A stretch of 64,000 nucleotides of DNA from Epibacterium ulvae (GCF_018678075.1 NZ_JAHHIR010000028.1:80027-144026); one strand, 5' to 3'; counted from the stretch's first letter, positions 35,179 to 45,033 are shown. Numbers and translations are program-made. Notes: generated from the letters alone by a model not told the origin.

Positions 35179-35435
35179 CCCGGCGCGTCGTGCATCATCA
35201 ACGAGACGTCAACCACACTATCCGAGGCCGTCACCTCACCGTTAACGCCAGCTTAAGAATTCTTGCTTAACGACAAGTAAATTAAAGCGCGGTCTGGTGC
35301 CCGTTCTGGATCGCAATAGCCCTTTGCTCTCTCGCCATATGTGACGCTTAACCATAAATTTACCCCTTTCCCGCGCATGAAAATTCCAGATGCTGGCGAG
35401 ACAACTTTTAACCTGATCAGCACGGGGAGGCCCGC

Positions 35436-37139
35436 ATGGCGATTTTGTTTGGAAACTCTCCGACCGGGAGCACAATCACGGTAACGGGTTCCATCGGTTC
35501 GGTGCTTGGCGATCCGAGCCAACAGGATGTGACGTCCGTCAGCGGAGTCCTTGGGACGGCTGGCGTTGACCTTGTTTCGATTTCCGGCAACTCCAATCTG
35601 TTCAATGGCGTTTCGGTGTCCGGTGGCAACGATGTCGTCACGATCTCTGACACATTCGGAGCGCAAGTCGCCCTCGGCGCAGGCGACAATACCTTCACCC
35701 TGACGGACAGCACGCTCTATGGGGTGATCAGCAGCGAAGGTGGCGACGACGCGATCAGCTTGCTCGACAGCACCGCAAGCGGCGGCATTGCAAGCGGCGC
35801 AGGCAATGACACGATCCAAGCGACCAGCGCGGCCTTTGATCAAATCGGCGGGCTCTCTGCCGGTGACGGTGCAGACGTCATCCGCATCACCGGCGTCACG
35901 GTAAACACCCGGTTTGAAACCGGCGATGGCGCGGATGCCGTCGAGCTCACTGACACCACGATCAATGCGGAGTTGGACACCGGCGACGGCGACGACACGA
36001 TTTCTGCGCAAGACAGCACTTTGAACCGGGGATTGGACAGCGGTGATGGTGATGATCTGGTTGAGATAACCGGCAGCACGGTCAACAACGGGCTCCTGCT
36101 TGGTGATGGCAGTGACACGCTGCTGTTGTCTTCATCGGTTCTCAACAACGGCCTGAACGCCGGGGATGGCGACGACAGGATTGCCCTCACTGATGACGTC
36201 ACAATCTTCGGTCGGATTAATGGCGGTGATGGCACCGACCACCTGTCGCTGCCAGTTGGCACGGAAATCAACGACCGCACGCTGGGGCGTTTCACCATTG
36301 AAGAAGGCGGAGATTATACCCTGTCCCAAGGGCGCCTGACCCTGCCCGGTGGCCATACCATTCGGTACTCCAATCTGGAAACCGCCAGCACAGCGCCCTG
36401 TTTCGTTGCGGGCACATTGATTGACACGCCCCGTGGGGCAACTGCGGTCGAGGCTCTGCGGATCGGCGATCTGGTTGAGACCATCGATCAAGGCGCGCAA
36501 CCCATTCGCTGGATCGGAAGCCGTCTTTTGACGCGCAAGCAGTTGGATCAATCGCCCAAACTGCGCCCCGTTTTGATACCTACGGGCGCTTTGGGCACAG
36601 GCTGCCCAGCGCGTGATCTTTACTTGTCGCCGCAACATCGCGTCTTGGTCAAATCCAAAATCGCCCAACGCATGTTTGGCACGGACGAGGTTCTGGTGGC
36701 CGCGATCAAACTGGTTGGCCACGCCGGTATCCAACAAATCCGTCCTCAAAGCTCGATCTGTTACACGCATGTTCTGTTAGACCAGCATCACCTGTTACAG
36801 GCCAATGGCACGGTGAGCGAAACACTGCTGTTAGGCCAAGAGGCGTTGCGCGCCCTGTCAGAGGATGCCGATCACTGCCTTGCGCTGCTGGCAGCATCAG
36901 GCCCTGTGCCTGCCGCGCAGCAACGGGCGACGGATGCCGCGCGGCTGATCCCCGAACAGGGCAAACGCATCAAAACCCTGCTGCGCCGCCACCAAGCCAA
37001 CGGCAAACCCCTGCAAGCGTCCCTGCAAAACCAAGTCGCGTGCGTCAATGTCGCCTACTCACACCTAGCGCCGATTGTGGAAGATAAATCCCAAGAAGTT
37101 CAGCAACAGCTGCGCTGCCAGGATCTGAGTGCTTTCTGA
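35436..37139 (+). CDS. Beta-roll protein with C-terminal Hint domain
   Basis: A 567-residue protein. Residues about 50-290 are repeats of the GDGDDxIxxxDSTxNxGL kind (e.g. LDTGDGDDTISAQDSTLNRG), which suggest a calcium beta-roll. From about residue 325 a Hint (hedgehog/intein) domain begins at PCFVAGTLIDTPRG, with its nucleophile-position Cys, and includes LYLSPQHRVLV and VLLDQHHLLQANG. Such Hint proteins are frequent in roseobacters and are thought to be secreted and perhaps self-cleaving. There is no N-terminal signal. Its last 75 bases overlap the 3' end of the convergent agmatinase gene. Confidence 0.85.
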   Translation: MAILFGNSPTGSTITVTGSIGSVLGDPSQQDVTSVSGVLGTAGVDLVSISGNSNLFNGVSVSGGNDVVTISDTFGAQVALGAGDNTFTLTDSTLYGVISSEGGDDAISLLDSTASGGIASGAGNDTIQATSAAFDQIGGLSAGDGADVIRITGVTVNTRFETGDGADAVELTDTTINAELDTGDGDDTISAQDSTLNRGLDSGDGDDLVEITGSTVNNGLLLGDGSDTLLLSSSVLNNGLNAGDGDDRIALTDDVTIFGRINGGDGTDHLSLPVGTEINDRTLGRFTIEEGGDYTLSQGRLTLPGGHTIRYSNLETASTAPCFVAGTLIDTPRGATAVEALRIGDLVETIDQGAQPIRWIGSRLLTRKQLDQSPKLRPVLIPTGALGTGCPARDLYLSPQHRVLVKSKIAQRMFGTDEVLVAAIKLVGHAGIQQIRPQSSICYTHVLLDQHHLLQANGTVSETLLLGQEALRALSEDADHCLALLAASGPVPAAQQRATDAARLIPEQGKRIKTLLRRHQANGKPLQASLQNQVACVNVAYSHLAPIVEDKSQEVQQQLRCQDLSAF

Positions 37140-38030
37140 AGGGTCATAGGCAGGTGCGACTTCGACCAGGTCGATGCCAACCACATCGCCGCGCGTGCTC
37201 AACCCCTGCAAGATTTCCAGCACATCATAGTACAGAAATCCCCCATGGCTGGGCGTGCCGGTGCCAGCTGCGATGGAGGGGCAAAAGGCGTCGATATCGA
37301 TGGTCACATAGTATCGCTGACCCTCCGGAATGCGCGCCAAGACCGCATCCGTGCCAAGCTTGCGCACTTGGCGCACCGACAGGATGTCAGACCCACGCGC
37401 ACGGGCATCCTCGTAGCCTTCCTTTGCGGTTGAAGAGACATTACGGATGCCAAGCTGCGTCATCCCGGAAACGTAGTCTTTTTCCATCGCGCGGCGCATC
37501 GGGTTGCCATGGCCCAAAGTGACCCCGTGGCGGTCATCCACAAAATCCAAATGGGCATCGATCTGAATGACATGGATCGCCCCGTTCTGCGCACAGTCAT
37601 CTGCAAAAGCATTGATGCAGGGAATATTCACCGAATGATCGCCACCGATGGTCACAGGCAGTGCGCCAGCTTCCAAAATCTTGCGGACGCCAAATTCGAT
37701 ATTGGCATGGCTTTCTTCGGTCTTGGTATGAATGATGTCTGCATCGCCGAGATCCACAATGCGTACGTCTTCACCCAGATAGGTCGCATCGTCCTCGTGA
37801 TCATAGGCACCCGCGTGACCGAAACTAAAAAGCGTTGAGGCCTCCCGCACCGCACGCGGTCCAAACCGTGCACCCGAACGATACTGCGCGCCAAAATCAA
37901 ACGGCGCCCCCAGTATGGCGACATCGGCGTCGATTGTTTCCCAGTCCTGTACATACGGCGACTTGCCGAATGTCGGAATTCCGACAAAGGGGAGGTTCAA
38001 GCGGCCCGCATCATATCCATGGGATGACAT
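37065..38030 (-). CDS. speB: Agmatinase-family ureohydrolase
   Basis: Mn-dependent arginase/agmatinase-fold enzyme of 321 residues that cleaves agmatine or a related guanidino compound to urea and an amine. Metal-site motifs are VTIGGDHSVNIP, IQIDAHLDFVDD and VTIDIDAFCPSIAAGTGTPSHGG. The usual DxDxxDP has Cys in place of the third Asp, which is not a ligand. AAAGGA six bases upstream favours the ATG at 38030 over in-frame starts at 38036 and 38057. Guanidinobutyrase or guanidinopropionase activity cannot be excluded. Confidence 0.85.
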   Translation of the reverse strand: MSSHGYDAGRLNLPFVGIPTFGKSPYVQDWETIDADVAILGAPFDFGAQYRSGARFGPRAVREASTLFSFGHAGAYDHEDDATYLGEDVRIVDLGDADIIHTKTEESHANIEFGVRKILEAGALPVTIGGDHSVNIPCINAFADDCAQNGAIHVIQIDAHLDFVDDRHGVTLGHGNPMRRAMEKDYVSGMTQLGIRNVSSTAKEGYEDARARGSDILSVRQVRKLGTDAVLARIPEGQRYYVTIDIDAFCPSIAAGTGTPSHGGFLYYDVLEILQGLSTRGDVVGIDLVEVAPAYDPSESTQILAAQLLLNFLGFIFHNRR

Positions 38031-38305
38031 CGGCATTCCTTTATTTGCGGCCAACACATGTAGCCAATCCTTGATTGCGGTGTCCCAGGCGGGCGTTAAA
38101 AAACCCGGGCACCGTTTGCAGAAAAGGACCTCACAATTTGAAATGGAAAATGTCTAGCCTAGAATGCTCGATGCGCGCGGGCCTGCGCTGCAAGAGTGAT
38201 CGAGCGCATCAAAAGTAGCTGCCAGGCCGATCCCCGGTGTGATCATCATTCCAGCACGTAACGGGCCCGCAGGTCGAACGCGGGCCAGCGTTTAGCGATG
38301 TGGCG

Positions 38306-39403
38306 TCAATTCAAACGATCACCGGTAAGTGGCGCAAAGTAGGACACTTTGCCCAGATCAAAAGCCAGCGACAAGGCGTGTCCCGCCTGCGCCGAAGTTT
38401 CCGCATGAAGACGCGCGGTCACCTGTTTCCCGCCCAGATGGGACACCACATAGGTGTCTGCTCCAGCCGGTTCGACCATCTCCACCATGCATTCGGCCTC
38501 TTGTACGTCGGCGCCAGATCGGAAGCCGCTTTCGGCGATGTCTTCGGGACGCAGACCCAGCAAAACATCCGCTGGCAAGTCAAGATCGCGCTGATCCATC
38601 AGCTTCAACGGCGCGCCGTCGGGACGAGAGATTTCCAGCACGGTGTTGCCCTTTTCCTTGTGGGTTTTGGCCGGGATCAGGTTCATCGCGGGCGAGCCCA
38701 TGAAGTCCGCCACAAAGAGGTTGGCGGGCGTGTTGTAGATCTCAGCCGGGGTGCCGATCTGCTGGATCACGCCGCCTTTCATCACCACAATCTTGGTCGC
38801 GAGGGTCATCGCTTCGATCTGGTCGTGGGTCACATAGACCATGGAGGCCCCAAGGGTCTGGTGCAGTTTCTTGATTTCAGAGCGCATCTCAACCCGCAGC
38901 TTCGCGTCCAGGTTCGATAGGGGTTCGTCAAACAGGAACAGCTTGGGATCCCGCACCAGCGCGCGTCCCATGGCAACCCGTTGACGTTGCCCCCCCGAAA
39001 GCTGGCCGGGACGCCGGTTGAGCAGCGATTCGATCTGCAGCTGGGCCGCAACTTTCATCAGCTTGGCCTCTTGGGTGGCGGCATCTTCGCCGCGCACTTT
39101 CATGCCAAAGGTGATGTTCTTTGCCACGCTCATGGTCGGGTAAAGCGCGTAGGACTGGAACACCATCGCGATATCGCGGTCCTTGGGGCTGACGTGGGTC
39201 ATGTCCTTGCCGCCAATGCTGAGGTGGCCGTCGGTGATGGGTTCGAGACCGGCGATACAATTCAGCAACGTGGACTTGCCACAGCCCGACGGACCAACCA
39301 GCACCAGAAAGTCGCCGGGTTCGATGGAGACGTTGATATCCTTGAGGATTTCGACGTTTCCGTAGTTTTTGTAGAGGTTTTTAATATCAAGAATAGGAGC
39401 CAT
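38306..39403 (-). CDS. Sugar ABC transporter ATP-binding protein (UgpC/MalK type)
   Basis: A 365-residue ATPase of the carbohydrate uptake CUT1 family. Walker A is GPSGCGKST (about residue 37), the signature is LSGGQRQRVAMGRALVRDP and Walker B is LFLFDEPLSNLDAKLR. The C-terminal TOBE/MalK regulatory domain includes VLLGLRPEDI and VVSHLGGKQVTARL. It is the last gene of a four-gene operon: binding protein, two permeases, ATPase. Confidence 0.93.
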   Translation of the reverse strand: MAPILDIKNLYKNYGNVEILKDINVSIEPGDFLVLVGPSGCGKSTLLNCIAGLEPITDGHLSIGGKDMTHVSPKDRDIAMVFQSYALYPTMSVAKNITFGMKVRGEDAATQEAKLMKVAAQLQIESLLNRRPGQLSGGQRQRVAMGRALVRDPKLFLFDEPLSNLDAKLRVEMRSEIKKLHQTLGASMVYVTHDQIEAMTLATKIVVMKGGVIQQIGTPAEIYNTPANLFVADFMGSPAMNLIPAKTHKEKGNTVLEISRPDGAPLKLMDQRDLDLPADVLLGLRPEDIAESGFRSGADVQEAECMVEMVEPAGADTYVVSHLGGKQVTARLHAETSAQAGHALSLAFDLGKVSYFAPLTGDRLN

Positions 39404-39406
39404 GGG

Positions 39407-40312
39407 TCACCCTTTCACTGAACCGGCGGTGAGGCCGCGGATGAAGTATTTGCCAGCAACGACGTAGACAAAAAGCGTAGGAAGCGCGGCGATGATCGCT
39501 GCGGCCATATCCACATTGTACTCTTTGACGCCAGTGGTGGAGTTGACGATATTGTTCAGCGCAACGGTGACAGGCTGGGTACCCGCCTGGCTGAAAGACA
39601 CACCAAACAGAAAGTCGTTCCAGATCTGGGTGAACTGCCAGATGACCGTCACTACGATGATTGGCAGCGACAGCGGCATAAAGATCGACCAGAAGATGCG
39701 CAGGAAACTGGCGCCATCTACCTTGGCCGCTTTGGTCAGCTCAGCCGGAACCGTCACATAGTAGTTGCGAAAAAACAGCGTGGTAAAGCCAAGCCCGTAG
39801 ATCACGTGGACAAAGATCAGCCCCGGAATACTGCCCGCCAGCTGCATCATGCCCAGTACCCGTGCCATCGGCAGCAACACCACTTGGAACGGGATGAAAC
39901 AGCCAAACAGCATCAAAGAGAAGATCAGGTTGGCCCCTTTGAATTTCCAATGGGCAATCACATACCCATTCAGCGCGCCAAGGATGGTCGAGATCGCAAC
40001 CGCCGGAATGGCAAGAATGACCGAATTCCAGAAATAGGGACGCAGCCCTTCGCATTGAATGCCCGTACAAGCACCGGACCAGGCGGTTTTCCAGGCGTCA
40101 AACGTGACCTCGCGCGGCAATGCCATCAGCGATCCGGTGCGGATTTCCTCAAGGCTTTTGAGGGATGTTGTCAGCATCACAAACAACGGCAACAGATAGT
40201 AGAGCGCAAAGAGGCCAAGGATCAGATAGAGGCCCAAACGCAGGGCGAGCTTGCCAAACCCGGTGTCGGATTTTGCGCTGCGCGCGGTTGAAGACATAGG
40301 GAGATCAGTCAT
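39407..40312 (-). CDS. Sugar ABC transporter permease (MalG type)
   Basis: A 301-residue inner-membrane permease with six predicted helices (LGLYLILGLFALYYLLPLFVML first) and the EAA loop VPAELTKAAKVDGASFLRIFWSIFMPLS that docks the ATPase. It overlaps the upstream permease gene by eight bases. Its stop lies three bases before the ATPase gene. Confidence 0.92.
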   Translation of the reverse strand: MTDLPMSSTARSAKSDTGFGKLALRLGLYLILGLFALYYLLPLFVMLTTSLKSLEEIRTGSLMALPREVTFDAWKTAWSGACTGIQCEGLRPYFWNSVILAIPAVAISTILGALNGYVIAHWKFKGANLIFSLMLFGCFIPFQVVLLPMARVLGMMQLAGSIPGLIFVHVIYGLGFTTLFFRNYYVTVPAELTKAAKVDGASFLRIFWSIFMPLSLPIIVVTVIWQFTQIWNDFLFGVSFSQAGTQPVTVALNNIVNSTTGVKEYNVDMAAAIIAALPTLFVYVVAGKYFIRGLTAGSVKG

Positions 40313-41177
40313 TTTTCGCCCTCAGTTCTGAGTAGAGATAGGGAACAACGATGGTGAAAACGACCGCCATCATGATCATCGCAGAGCTTGCCGCCTGACC
40401 AATGTCACCGCGCGAAAACGCCATGGCATACATGTAGGTCGCGGGCAGATCGGTGGCATATCCCGGACCACCGCCGGTAAGCGCGATCACCAGATCAAAG
40501 CTTTTGATCGCCAGGTGGGCCAGCACGATAAAGGCAGACAGGAAGATCGGCGCCATCGAGGGGATGATGATCGCCGTATAGATCCGCCAGGTGGGGATAC
40601 CGTCGACCTGGGCTGCCTTGATGATCTCTCCATCCACAGAGCGCAGGCCTGCCAGGAACAGCGCCATCACAAAGCCCGAGCTTTGCCAGACAGCCGCAAG
40701 CACAACCGTGTAGAGCGCGTAGTCCGGGTTCACAAGCCAGTCAAAGGTAAAGTTCTCAAACCCCCAGCCGCGCACGGTTGCCTCGAGTCCCAGACCGGGA
40801 TTGAGGATCCATTTCCACGCAGTGCCGGTCACAATCATCGACAGCGCCATCGGGTACAGATAGATCGTGCGGATCACCCCTTCGGTGCGCACCTGCTGAT
40901 CGAGAAAGATCGCCAGCATCAGCCCCAGCACCATGGCGATCACGATAAACAGCGCGCCAAAGATAAAGAGGTTGTCCATCGCCGTATCCCAGCGCGGCGA
41001 GGCAAAGAGTTTCTCGTATTGGATCGTGCCCTTGAGTTCGTAGCGGGGCAGAAGTTTTGAGCGGGTAAAAGAGACCCACGCCGTCCAGCCAATAAATCCA
41101 TAGACAAAGATCAATATGGCGATGAAGGACGGGGCGAGCACCACCTTGGGCAGGTGATTTTCGAGCCAGTCAGACAT
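40305..41177 (-). CDS. Sugar ABC transporter permease (MalF type)
   Basis: A 290-residue permease with six predicted helices (VVLAPSFIAILIFVYGFIGWTAW first). The EAA motif is DGEIIKAAQVDGIPTWRIYTAIIIPSMAP. It pairs with the MalG-type permease downstream, with which it overlaps by eight bases. A terminator-like hairpin separates it from the binding-protein gene. Confidence 0.92.
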   Translation of the reverse strand: MSDWLENHLPKVVLAPSFIAILIFVYGFIGWTAWVSFTRSKLLPRYELKGTIQYEKLFASPRWDTAMDNLFIFGALFIVIAMVLGLMLAIFLDQQVRTEGVIRTIYLYPMALSMIVTGTAWKWILNPGLGLEATVRGWGFENFTFDWLVNPDYALYTVVLAAVWQSSGFVMALFLAGLRSVDGEIIKAAQVDGIPTWRIYTAIIIPSMAPIFLSAFIVLAHLAIKSFDLVIALTGGGPGYATDLPATYMYAMAFSRGDIGQAASSAMIMMAVVFTIVVPYLYSELRAKND

Positions 41178-41190
41178 GATGTCCTCCCAT

Positions 41191-41225
41191 TAAAAAGCCG
41201 CCCCCACGCCGCGCATGGGGGCGGC
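41191..41225 (-). terminator. Attenuating hairpin between binding-protein and permease genes
   Basis: On the minus strand GCCGCCCCCATG/CGTGGGGGCGGC is followed by TTTTTA. Such hairpins commonly keep binding-protein mRNA in excess over the membrane components. Confidence 0.8.
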
Positions 41226-41240
41226 CACATGATGTCAAGA

Positions 41241-42485
41241 TTAGTAGCTGTTGGCGACGGCGTCAGCGAGCATCTGCACCGCTTCGGCTGAGGACATGTC
41301 AGAGTTGAAATGCGCGGTCACAACGTCGGTGATCGCACCCGCCTGTGCGCCACGCAGCGCCATGCCATGGGCGTAAGACGGCAGCAGAGTTCCCCCTTCG
41401 GACGAAGATGTCATGTCAGCGGCTGACAGATGCGCACAGCTGTCAAACTCATCCAGAGCCACGTCAACACGCGCCGGGATTGACCCCTTGTTCAGGTTGA
41501 AAACCTTCTGGAAGTTCTGCCCCACGATCAGCTCGGCCAAGAGATCCTGACCGGCCTTTTTGTCGGCGCCGGCCACATCAAACATCGCAAAGCTGTCGAC
41601 ATTGTACAGGAAGCCATCACCCGGCGTTGAAGCACACAGGAAGTCTTCGCCAGGCACTTTGCCTGCAGCCAGGAACTCACCCTTGGCCCAGTCGCCCATG
41701 ATCTGGAACGCCGCTTCGCCGTTCATGACCATCGCCGTGGCAAGGTTCCAATCCCGACCAGAGAAGTTGCCATCCACATAACCACGCAGGGTGCGCATCT
41801 GGTCGAAGGCCTGAACCATCGTGTCAGACGTCAGCGCATCGGTGTCCAGATCAACCAGTGCCTGCTGGAAAAACTCCGCACCACCAACTCCCAACACAAC
41901 AGCTTCGAACACGGTTGCGTCCTGCCAGGCTTGCCCGCCGTGGGCCAGCGGGGTGATGCCAGCAGCCGCCAGTTTTTCGGCAGCGGCGTTGAATTCGTCC
42001 CAAGTTGTGGGCATTTCAATTCCATTGGCAGCCAGCAGTTCGGCGTTTGCCCAGATCCAGTCGACGCGGTGCACGTTGACCGGTGCGGCACACCAGCTTC
42101 CTTCGCATTTCATGTGGTTGGCAATGGATTCTGGCAGAACAGCGGCCCAGCCCGACGCCTCGGCCACGCTGGAGATATCGGCCAGAACGCCTTCCTCGTA
42201 CCATTCCTGAATGGCGGGGCCTTTCAGCTGAACCGCGGTTGGCGCATTGCCGGACAGGACACGTGCCCGCAGCGCGGTCATCGCAGCGTCACCGCCGCCA
42301 CCGGCCACTGGCATATCCGTCCAGGTGCCACCTTTGGCTGCGAACTCTTGCTGGAGCACGGCCACGGATTTCGCCTCACCACCGGATGTCCAATAATGCA
42401 GGACTTCGGCTTCGGGGCCTGCGAATGCGGCGGATGCCGACGTTATGGCAAGGGCAGAGACTGCCGCAAATGCGGTGAATTTCAT
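41241..42485 (-). CDS. Sugar-binding periplasmic protein of the ABC transporter
   Basis: A 414-residue solute-binding protein with a signal peptide (MKFTAFAAVSALAITSASAAFA). The start VLHYWTSGGEAKSVAVLQQEF and the AVQLKGPAIQEW segment resemble glucose/mannose-type binding proteins (GtsA of Pseudomonas, CUT1 family). The ATG at 42485 follows GGAGG. The longer frame to 42575 is an upstream extension. It is divergent from a two-component system that probably senses the same sugar. Confidence 0.9.
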   Translation of the reverse strand: MKFTAFAAVSALAITSASAAFAGPEAEVLHYWTSGGEAKSVAVLQQEFAAKGGTWTDMPVAGGGGDAAMTALRARVLSGNAPTAVQLKGPAIQEWYEEGVLADISSVAEASGWAAVLPESIANHMKCEGSWCAAPVNVHRVDWIWANAELLAANGIEMPTTWDEFNAAAEKLAAAGITPLAHGGQAWQDATVFEAVVLGVGGAEFFQQALVDLDTDALTSDTMVQAFDQMRTLRGYVDGNFSGRDWNLATAMVMNGEAAFQIMGDWAKGEFLAAGKVPGEDFLCASTPGDGFLYNVDSFAMFDVAGADKKAGQDLLAELIVGQNFQKVFNLNKGSIPARVDVALDEFDSCAHLSAADMTSSSEGGTLLPSYAHGMALRGAQAGAITDVVTAHFNSDMSSAEAVQMLADAVANSY

Positions 42486-42709
42486 GTTAGATTTCCTCCC
42501 ATTGGTGCCGCCCCTCCCGGGCAGCTGTGGCTCATCATTGTGAATGAAGGGGGCCTGTGACAACGTGCAATACACCCGCCAGACGGATGCGAGGGCAGTT
42601 TTTGTGCGGTTTTGTTACGCCCTGTTACTTTGGCATTGATTTTGTTGCACAGCGTTACAATGACACAAGGAGGGAGCGCCAATTCATTGGCAAAAGGAGG
42701 AGAAGCACC

Positions 42710-43441
42710 GTGACGATTCCCCGACTGTTGGTCGTTGATGACGATGCAGAGATGCGCGCGATGATGGTGCAATTTCTGCGCCAGAACGGCTATATCGCCC
42801 TGCCCGCGTCTACTGAGGCCGAGATCCAGACCCTGATCAAAGACAACCGGGTGGATCTGGTGTTGCTGGATGTCATGTTGGGGGATGAAAACGGGGTCGA
42901 GATCTGCGCCCGTCTCCGCAAGGATCGGGACGTGCCGATCATTCTGGTCTCGGCCCTGTCCGCAGATCACCAGCGCATGGCGGGGTATGAGGTTGGCGCC
43001 GATGACTATATCGCCAAGCCCTTCAATCCGGATCTGTTGCTGGCGCGGGTCAAGGCGGTTTTGCACCGTGCCCGCCGCAGCGCCTCGCTTATCTATCGCC
43101 GCAATACCGAAACGTTCCACTTTCAGGGCTGGATCTATGACGGCAAACGCGACGAGGTGCGCGCGCCTGATGGTGTGCAGGTGGCCCTGTCCAAACGGGA
43201 GACCGCCTTGCTCAAGGTGTTTCTGGCCAATCCCCATATCCCTTTGACTCGCGAAGAGATCGCCGCCGCGCTGGATGTCACCGGCGACAGTGGCGGTGAT
43301 GCGGCGGGGCGGGCCATCGATGTTCTGGTCGGACGGTTGCGCACCAAGGTCGAGGCCAACCCCAAAGACCCCAAGATGCTGCGCACCGAACGCGGTGTTG
43401 GCTATGTCTTCTCCGCGGATGTTGAGGTTGAAGCCAGTTGA
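42710..43441 (+). CDS. OmpR-type response regulator next to the sugar transporter
   Basis: A 243-residue regulator. The receiver domain has acidic pair DDD (about residues 10-12), phospho-acceptor Asp in LVLLDVMLGDENG (about 54), Lys in YIAKPF (about 104), and a winged-helix DNA-binding domain ending MLRTERGVGYVF. GTG at 42710 follows AGGAGGAG. ATG starts further up are shadows. It is translated with the kinase downstream (overlapping TTGA) and divergent from the sugar-binding-protein gene 225 bases away. Confidence 0.9.
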   Translation: MTIPRLLVVDDDAEMRAMMVQFLRQNGYIALPASTEAEIQTLIKDNRVDLVLLDVMLGDENGVEICARLRKDRDVPIILVSALSADHQRMAGYEVGADDYIAKPFNPDLLLARVKAVLHRARRSASLIYRRNTETFHFQGWIYDGKRDEVRAPDGVQVALSKRETALLKVFLANPHIPLTREEIAAALDVTGDSGGDAAGRAIDVLVGRLRTKVEANPKDPKMLRTERGVGYVFSADVEVEAS

Positions 43442-44886
43442 GGGCGCGCGCGCTTTCATTGCGCCGTTTGGGGCAGATCTGGGTTCTGGTTGCGGCTCTG
43501 TCCGGCGTACTCTTTAGCGGGGTCTGGATTGGGTCATCGCGTGCTTGGGATCGACATCTGACCCAGAGTTTTGTTGCGGGCTTTTCCTTATATGAAGCCC
43601 TGCGCCAAGGCACGCCCCTGCCACAGGACATTCGCGCAGAGCCAATGTCGCATGAACAATCCGCGTTGGCCGAAGCGGGGCGGTTTGAACGGTTAAACCA
43701 AGCCCCTCACCCGGCCTATGTCACCAACCTGTCGATCCATTCCAGCAGTATCGATCCCTTGCTGGGGGATACGCTGACCCTGGCCATTGTGTCGGACCGG
43801 CTGCGCTACCGTGTGGGCGACATCACGCCGCGTGCGGAGGCAAGTGCCGCTGAAAAGCTGGGGAATGTCACGCAGATCCTCGCGACCTATTGTTCGAACC
43901 CGGTGATTTACGCACGCTATGGGCTGGGGCCCTGGTTGCAGGTGAACGGCACATCCATCTGGGGCTGCAGCGCGCGGCCCACCGATTGGCGCCTACCGGC
44001 TGCTTTTGGTCTGTTTCTGGTTATGGCGGTCTTGTTGTCGCAAGTGGTGCGTGTCGCCAGCCTGTTCGAAGCTTTTGCCCGCCGCCTGCGGCAGCACCGA
44101 CGTCTGGGCGGGCCAGAAAGCTATGAAAGCGACGGCCCATCTGAACTGAAAGAAGTTGTAGAGGCGGTGAACCTCTACCTTGAGGCCGAACATGACAGCC
44201 TGTCGAAACGGGCGGTGGTTCTGTCCGGTATCAGCCATGATCTGGGCACCCCTGCCACCCGGTTACGGCTGCGCGCCCGCCTGATCGAGGACGCCGCGCT
44301 GCGCTCAAAACTCGAAGGCGACATCGACCAGATGACCGGTATGATCGAAAGCGTCCTGACCTACACACGCGCTGAATTGAACCTGGAAGAGCCGCGCGAA
44401 TTGTCCCTGTCGTCCTTGGTCGAAGCCTTGGTGGACGACTACCGCGATGTGGGCCATCCGGTGGATTTGGTCGAAAACGCCCCGCTTGTGGTGCACGGCA
44501 TGGGCTCGCTGTTTCAATCGCGCAAAGGGTCCGCAACCATCCCTCAGGATCGCCGTGTCATTGTCACCTGTCGCCCGGTGGGGCTGCAAAGGGCCCTGTC
44601 AAACCTGATCGACAATGCAATCAAATATGGTCGCACCGCGCGGGTGACCTTGCAGGCCGACAGCCGCTTTGCCACCGTTTTGATCGAGGACGAAGGCACC
44701 GAATTCACCCTGGACGACATCAACCGCATGATGGCCCCGTTTCAGCGCGGCCATAACACCACCCAGATCGAAGGCACCGGTCTGGGGCTTTCCATCGTGG
44801 TTACAATCGTGTCGATCCACGGCGGCACTTTGACGTTTGAACAGGGGGATGTGGGGCTGCGCGCACGGGTTGTTCTGCCCCGGTGA
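43438..44886 (+). CDS. Sensor histidine kinase partner of the sugar-transport regulator
   Basis: A 482-residue membrane kinase. A first membrane helix (LGQIWVLVAALSGVLFSGVWIG), a periplasmic sensor of about 150 residues and a second helix (LPAAFGLFLVMAVLLSQVV) precede the HAMP-like linker. The H-box is LSGISHDLGTPATRLRLRARL, the N-box NLIDNAIKYG, and the G2 box GTGLGLSIV. The probable start is TTG at 43438, overlapping the regulator stop. A later TTG is possible. The ligand is unknown. Confidence 0.88.
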   Translation: MRARALSLRRLGQIWVLVAALSGVLFSGVWIGSSRAWDRHLTQSFVAGFSLYEALRQGTPLPQDIRAEPMSHEQSALAEAGRFERLNQAPHPAYVTNLSIHSSSIDPLLGDTLTLAIVSDRLRYRVGDITPRAEASAAEKLGNVTQILATYCSNPVIYARYGLGPWLQVNGTSIWGCSARPTDWRLPAAFGLFLVMAVLLSQVVRVASLFEAFARRLRQHRRLGGPESYESDGPSELKEVVEAVNLYLEAEHDSLSKRAVVLSGISHDLGTPATRLRLRARLIEDAALRSKLEGDIDQMTGMIESVLTYTRAELNLEEPRELSLSSLVEALVDDYRDVGHPVDLVENAPLVVHGMGSLFQSRKGSATIPQDRRVIVTCRPVGLQRALSNLIDNAIKYGRTARVTLQADSRFATVLIEDEGTEFTLDDINRMMAPFQRGHNTTQIEGTGLGLSIVVTIVSIHGGTLTFEQGDVGLRARVVLPR

Positions 44887-45033
44887 ACGTCTCCGTTTGC
44901 ACAGATCTGTCCCCCTCTTTGGGCAATGACAACAACACCACCATAAAAACCGCAGTCCCGGTGCCTCTCTATGGTAAGAAATCGTATTATGAAACGTGCT
45001 AAATTTACGTGTGCAGGCTTATTAAATTAGCAA

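Noticed and set aside
38264..38286. GGCCCGC/GCGGGCC hairpin after the ABC ATPase gene
   Set aside because: Seven-pair stem without a T run on the relevant strand; too weak to call a terminator.
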